Source: Pseudomonadota bacterium (GTDB taxonomy: Bacteria; Bdellovibrionota_B; Oligoflexia; Oligoflexales; Bin106). Taken from it: DNA of 6,527 bases. Of the stretch, positions 5,065 to 6,527 are shown in pieces; the first letter of the stretch is position 1, and each line of letters starts with the position of its first letter. The DNA lies in assembly GCA_026710525.1 (NCBI GenBank), contig JAPOQT010000273.1, positions 1 through 6,527 of the forward strand, in the 5' to 3' direction. Below the pieces are notes generated by a model. The model was not told where the DNA came from. It did no database searches and saw nothing but the letters and a program-made list of their open reading frames with translations. Both the position numbers and the translations under genes were made by a program.

Positions 5065-6527
5065 TTGCTGTTACTTGTTGCTTGATAGCTGTAGTCAAGG
5101 GGCGGTCTGAGAATATACTCTCGTAGTCTTAGTGCCTCATCACTTAAATCACCAAGATGGGCCTTATGAACAGATTGCAAGTAATTCGAGACTTTATAGA
5201 ATAAAGAAAACAAATCACCTTCAGCAAAATAAGCAGTAGTCACTTCTCTTGTGATTTGTTGCCATGATATACCGCTGGTCCAGAGTTGGATCAAATAACC
5301 CGCATCAGGGTGAAATTCAATATATTGGGTTTGTGGGGCCGTCTTACTCATTTGATGGCGTGCTCTCGTATTGGTTTCATATAGATGAGAAAATAACTGT
5401 TCAGGATAGAGAAAGTGGATGGCGCGTAGGACTTTGTGTTTATGAAACCTGGGCTCATAGGTGAGGCTGACAGTGGGTGACTTATAGTGGGCAAGACTGA
5501 AGCAAGCCATGAGCTCAACTAGGTCATGTAAGGTAACTGTTTGTGAGGAGATTAACTTTGCTAAATAAAGACCACCTGAGTGGGGGAGGTATTTAGCTAT
5601 TTTGCCATAATCTGTGAGTTGATCATCAGAGCCAATAGCGCCAATTTTATGGAGATGTAAATGTAGTTTCGCAAGGGGGTCTTGGTAGCTGCGGCTAATA
5701 AAATGATGGCAGTTAGATCTCAAAAAGCATTGACGACAAACACTTGGTTGCGACCTAATATAACGACTATAGGCGTGGGCTGGAGACTGGTTGGCACATA
5801 AGGGGCTTTTGTGTTTTAATTCACGACCAGACACAAAATGTTCTTCGAGGACGGGATAACTCAACAGTTGTACCCGTGACGATGGTTTTTGATATTGATC
5901 AAAGCTTTTTTGGTACAGTTCTTGGGTTGTTGCTAGGGAGTAACCTTTATCAACAAGGCCTAAGAAGGTGGTGGCATCATGCTTCAGCCTAGGGTAGATG
6001 GGGTTGCGACGAGTTTTAGCCATAGCTAAAAAATAGCCAAGGGATGGCCATAGTGAGTATCCTTTGAGGTCCTTACCCCTGCGGCCAGCTCGACCTGTCA
6101 TTTGTAAAATATCAGAAGCGCTGTACAGGGTGATGCCTTGGTCACCTGGTCTTTGGAGGTCAGCAATCATGGTTGATTTTACGGAAAAATTGATGCCTAA
6201 ACTTAGTCCAGATGTGGCGACACAAATTCTGAGAATTCCCTTTTTGAGTAAAGCTTCAATCGAGGCGCGAATCGGAGGTGGTAAGCCAGAGTGATGAAAA
6301 GCAATACCCGTGTTTTCAATGTGTTTTTGATAAGATTTTTGAATCAGATTATCGCCATGATGATCGATCAGTATTTGTCGAAAGGCTTGCTTAACCCTAG
6401 TTTGTTGTTCATTTGATAGGGGTGGCATACGAACAGCGAGGAGACGAGCTATTTTCTCTGTCATCAAACGTTTGCCAGAGTATACAATCGTCGGGGTGAG
6501 GGCGAGTTTTTCGATTTCAGTAAGACT
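5061..6527 (-). CDS. Ski2/Mtr4-type superfamily 2 helicase, C-terminal part (partial)
   Basis: The frame is open to the right edge, so the N-terminal part with the first RecA domain (ATP-binding and DExH motifs) lies outside; 488 residues are visible. Counting from the edge, the second RecA domain shows motif IV (TIVYSGKR, 13-20), FHHSGLPPPIR (77-87), motif V (CVATSGLSLGINF, 102-114) and motif VI (QMTGRAGRRGKD, 142-153). Motif VI is the Ski2/Mtr4 signature, with arginine fingers R146/R149/R150. A winged-helix-like stretch and a family-type segment follow (LHKIGAIGSDDQLTDYGKIA, 292-311). The end resembles the DSHCT domain (WTSGISWQQI, then EGDLFSLFYKVSNYL, 416-450). Family members unwind RNA or DNA with ATP; this one's substrate is unknown. 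Four cysteines (C244, C264, C267, C273) form a likely metal site. The TTG or ATG codons near 6467 are internal, not starts, since motif IV precedes them. Confidence 0.88.
   Translation of the reverse strand, partial: SLTEIEKLALTPTIVYSGKRLMTEKIARLLAVRMPPLSNEQQTRVKQAFRQILIDHHGDNLIQKSYQKHIENTGIAFHHSGLPPPIRASIEALLKKGILRICVATSGLSLGINFSVKSTMIADLQRPGDQGITLYSASDILQMTGRAGRRGKDLKGYSLWPSLGYFLAMAKTRRNPIYPRLKHDATTFLGLVDKGYSLATTQELYQKSFDQYQKPSSRVQLLSYPVLEEHFVSGRELKHKSPLCANQSPAHAYSRYIRSQPSVCRQCFLRSNCHHFISRSYQDPLAKLHLHLHKIGAIGSDDQLTDYGKIAKYLPHSGGLYLAKLISSQTVTLHDLVELMACFSLAHYKSPTVSLTYEPRFHKHKVLRAIHFLYPEQLFSHLYETNTRARHQMSKTAPQTQYIEFHPDAGYLIQLWTSGISWQQITREVTTAYFAEGDLFSLFYKVSNYLQSVHKAHLGDLSDEALRLREYILRPPLDYSYQATSNSN

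Noticed and set aside
5264..6294. Plus-strand open frames at 5264-5464 and 6064-6294
   Set aside because: Both lie wholly inside the helicase gene, which has clear family motifs on the other strand.
6462..6467. Start of the helicase gene at the TTG/ATG near 6467
   Set aside because: The frame stays open to the window edge and the 20 upstream codons encode helicase motif IV, so these codons are internal.
1..6527. A defence island, CRISPR array, prophage or mobile element
   Set aside because: No spaced repeats, cas genes, transposase, integrase, methylase or terminal inverted repeats were seen. One HNH protein and a partial helicase are not enough.

Overview
The window is bacterial: densely packed genes with Shine-Dalgarno sites, small convergent overlaps, ATG/GTG starts and moderate-to-low GC (about 40% by eye). 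A VC0807-family membrane protein and a Ski2-type helicase fit a proteobacterium or similar Gram-negative, and the first large protein has a standard Sec signal peptide. I cannot place the organism more precisely. No tRNA, rRNA, CRISPR array, transposase, integrase or phage structural gene is visible.

Layout, left to right. Positions 1-107 are nearly pure homopolymer runs and look like a poor contig end. They run straight into an open frame (108-290, +) that is the C-terminal 60 codons of an unidentified protein with no start codon. Facing it across a 16-bp gap is a 925-residue exported protein of unknown function (307-3084, -). Next is a 348-bp non-coding stretch (3085-3432) with an AT-rich palindrome and an operator-like dyad just upstream of the 925-residue gene. 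Two membrane-protein genes then converge: a four-helix protein with a weak AtpI-like look (3433-3885, +) and a VC0807-family protein (3882-4592, -). A 121-bp divergent region leads to a compact HNH nuclease-like protein (4714-5064, +). This converges on the C-terminal two thirds or so of a Ski2/Mtr4-type helicase (5061-6527, -), which runs off the right edge.

Strand alternates at every gene, so no two genes form an operon and no shared pathway can be read from the layout. Both complete convergent pairs overlap by 3-4 bases at their stop codons. The points most worth a second look are the large unrecognised exported protein, the possible leaderless promoter with a dyad in front of it, a four-cysteine cluster inserted in the helicase, and the probably artefactual left edge. 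I found no evidence for a complete new defence or mobile system.
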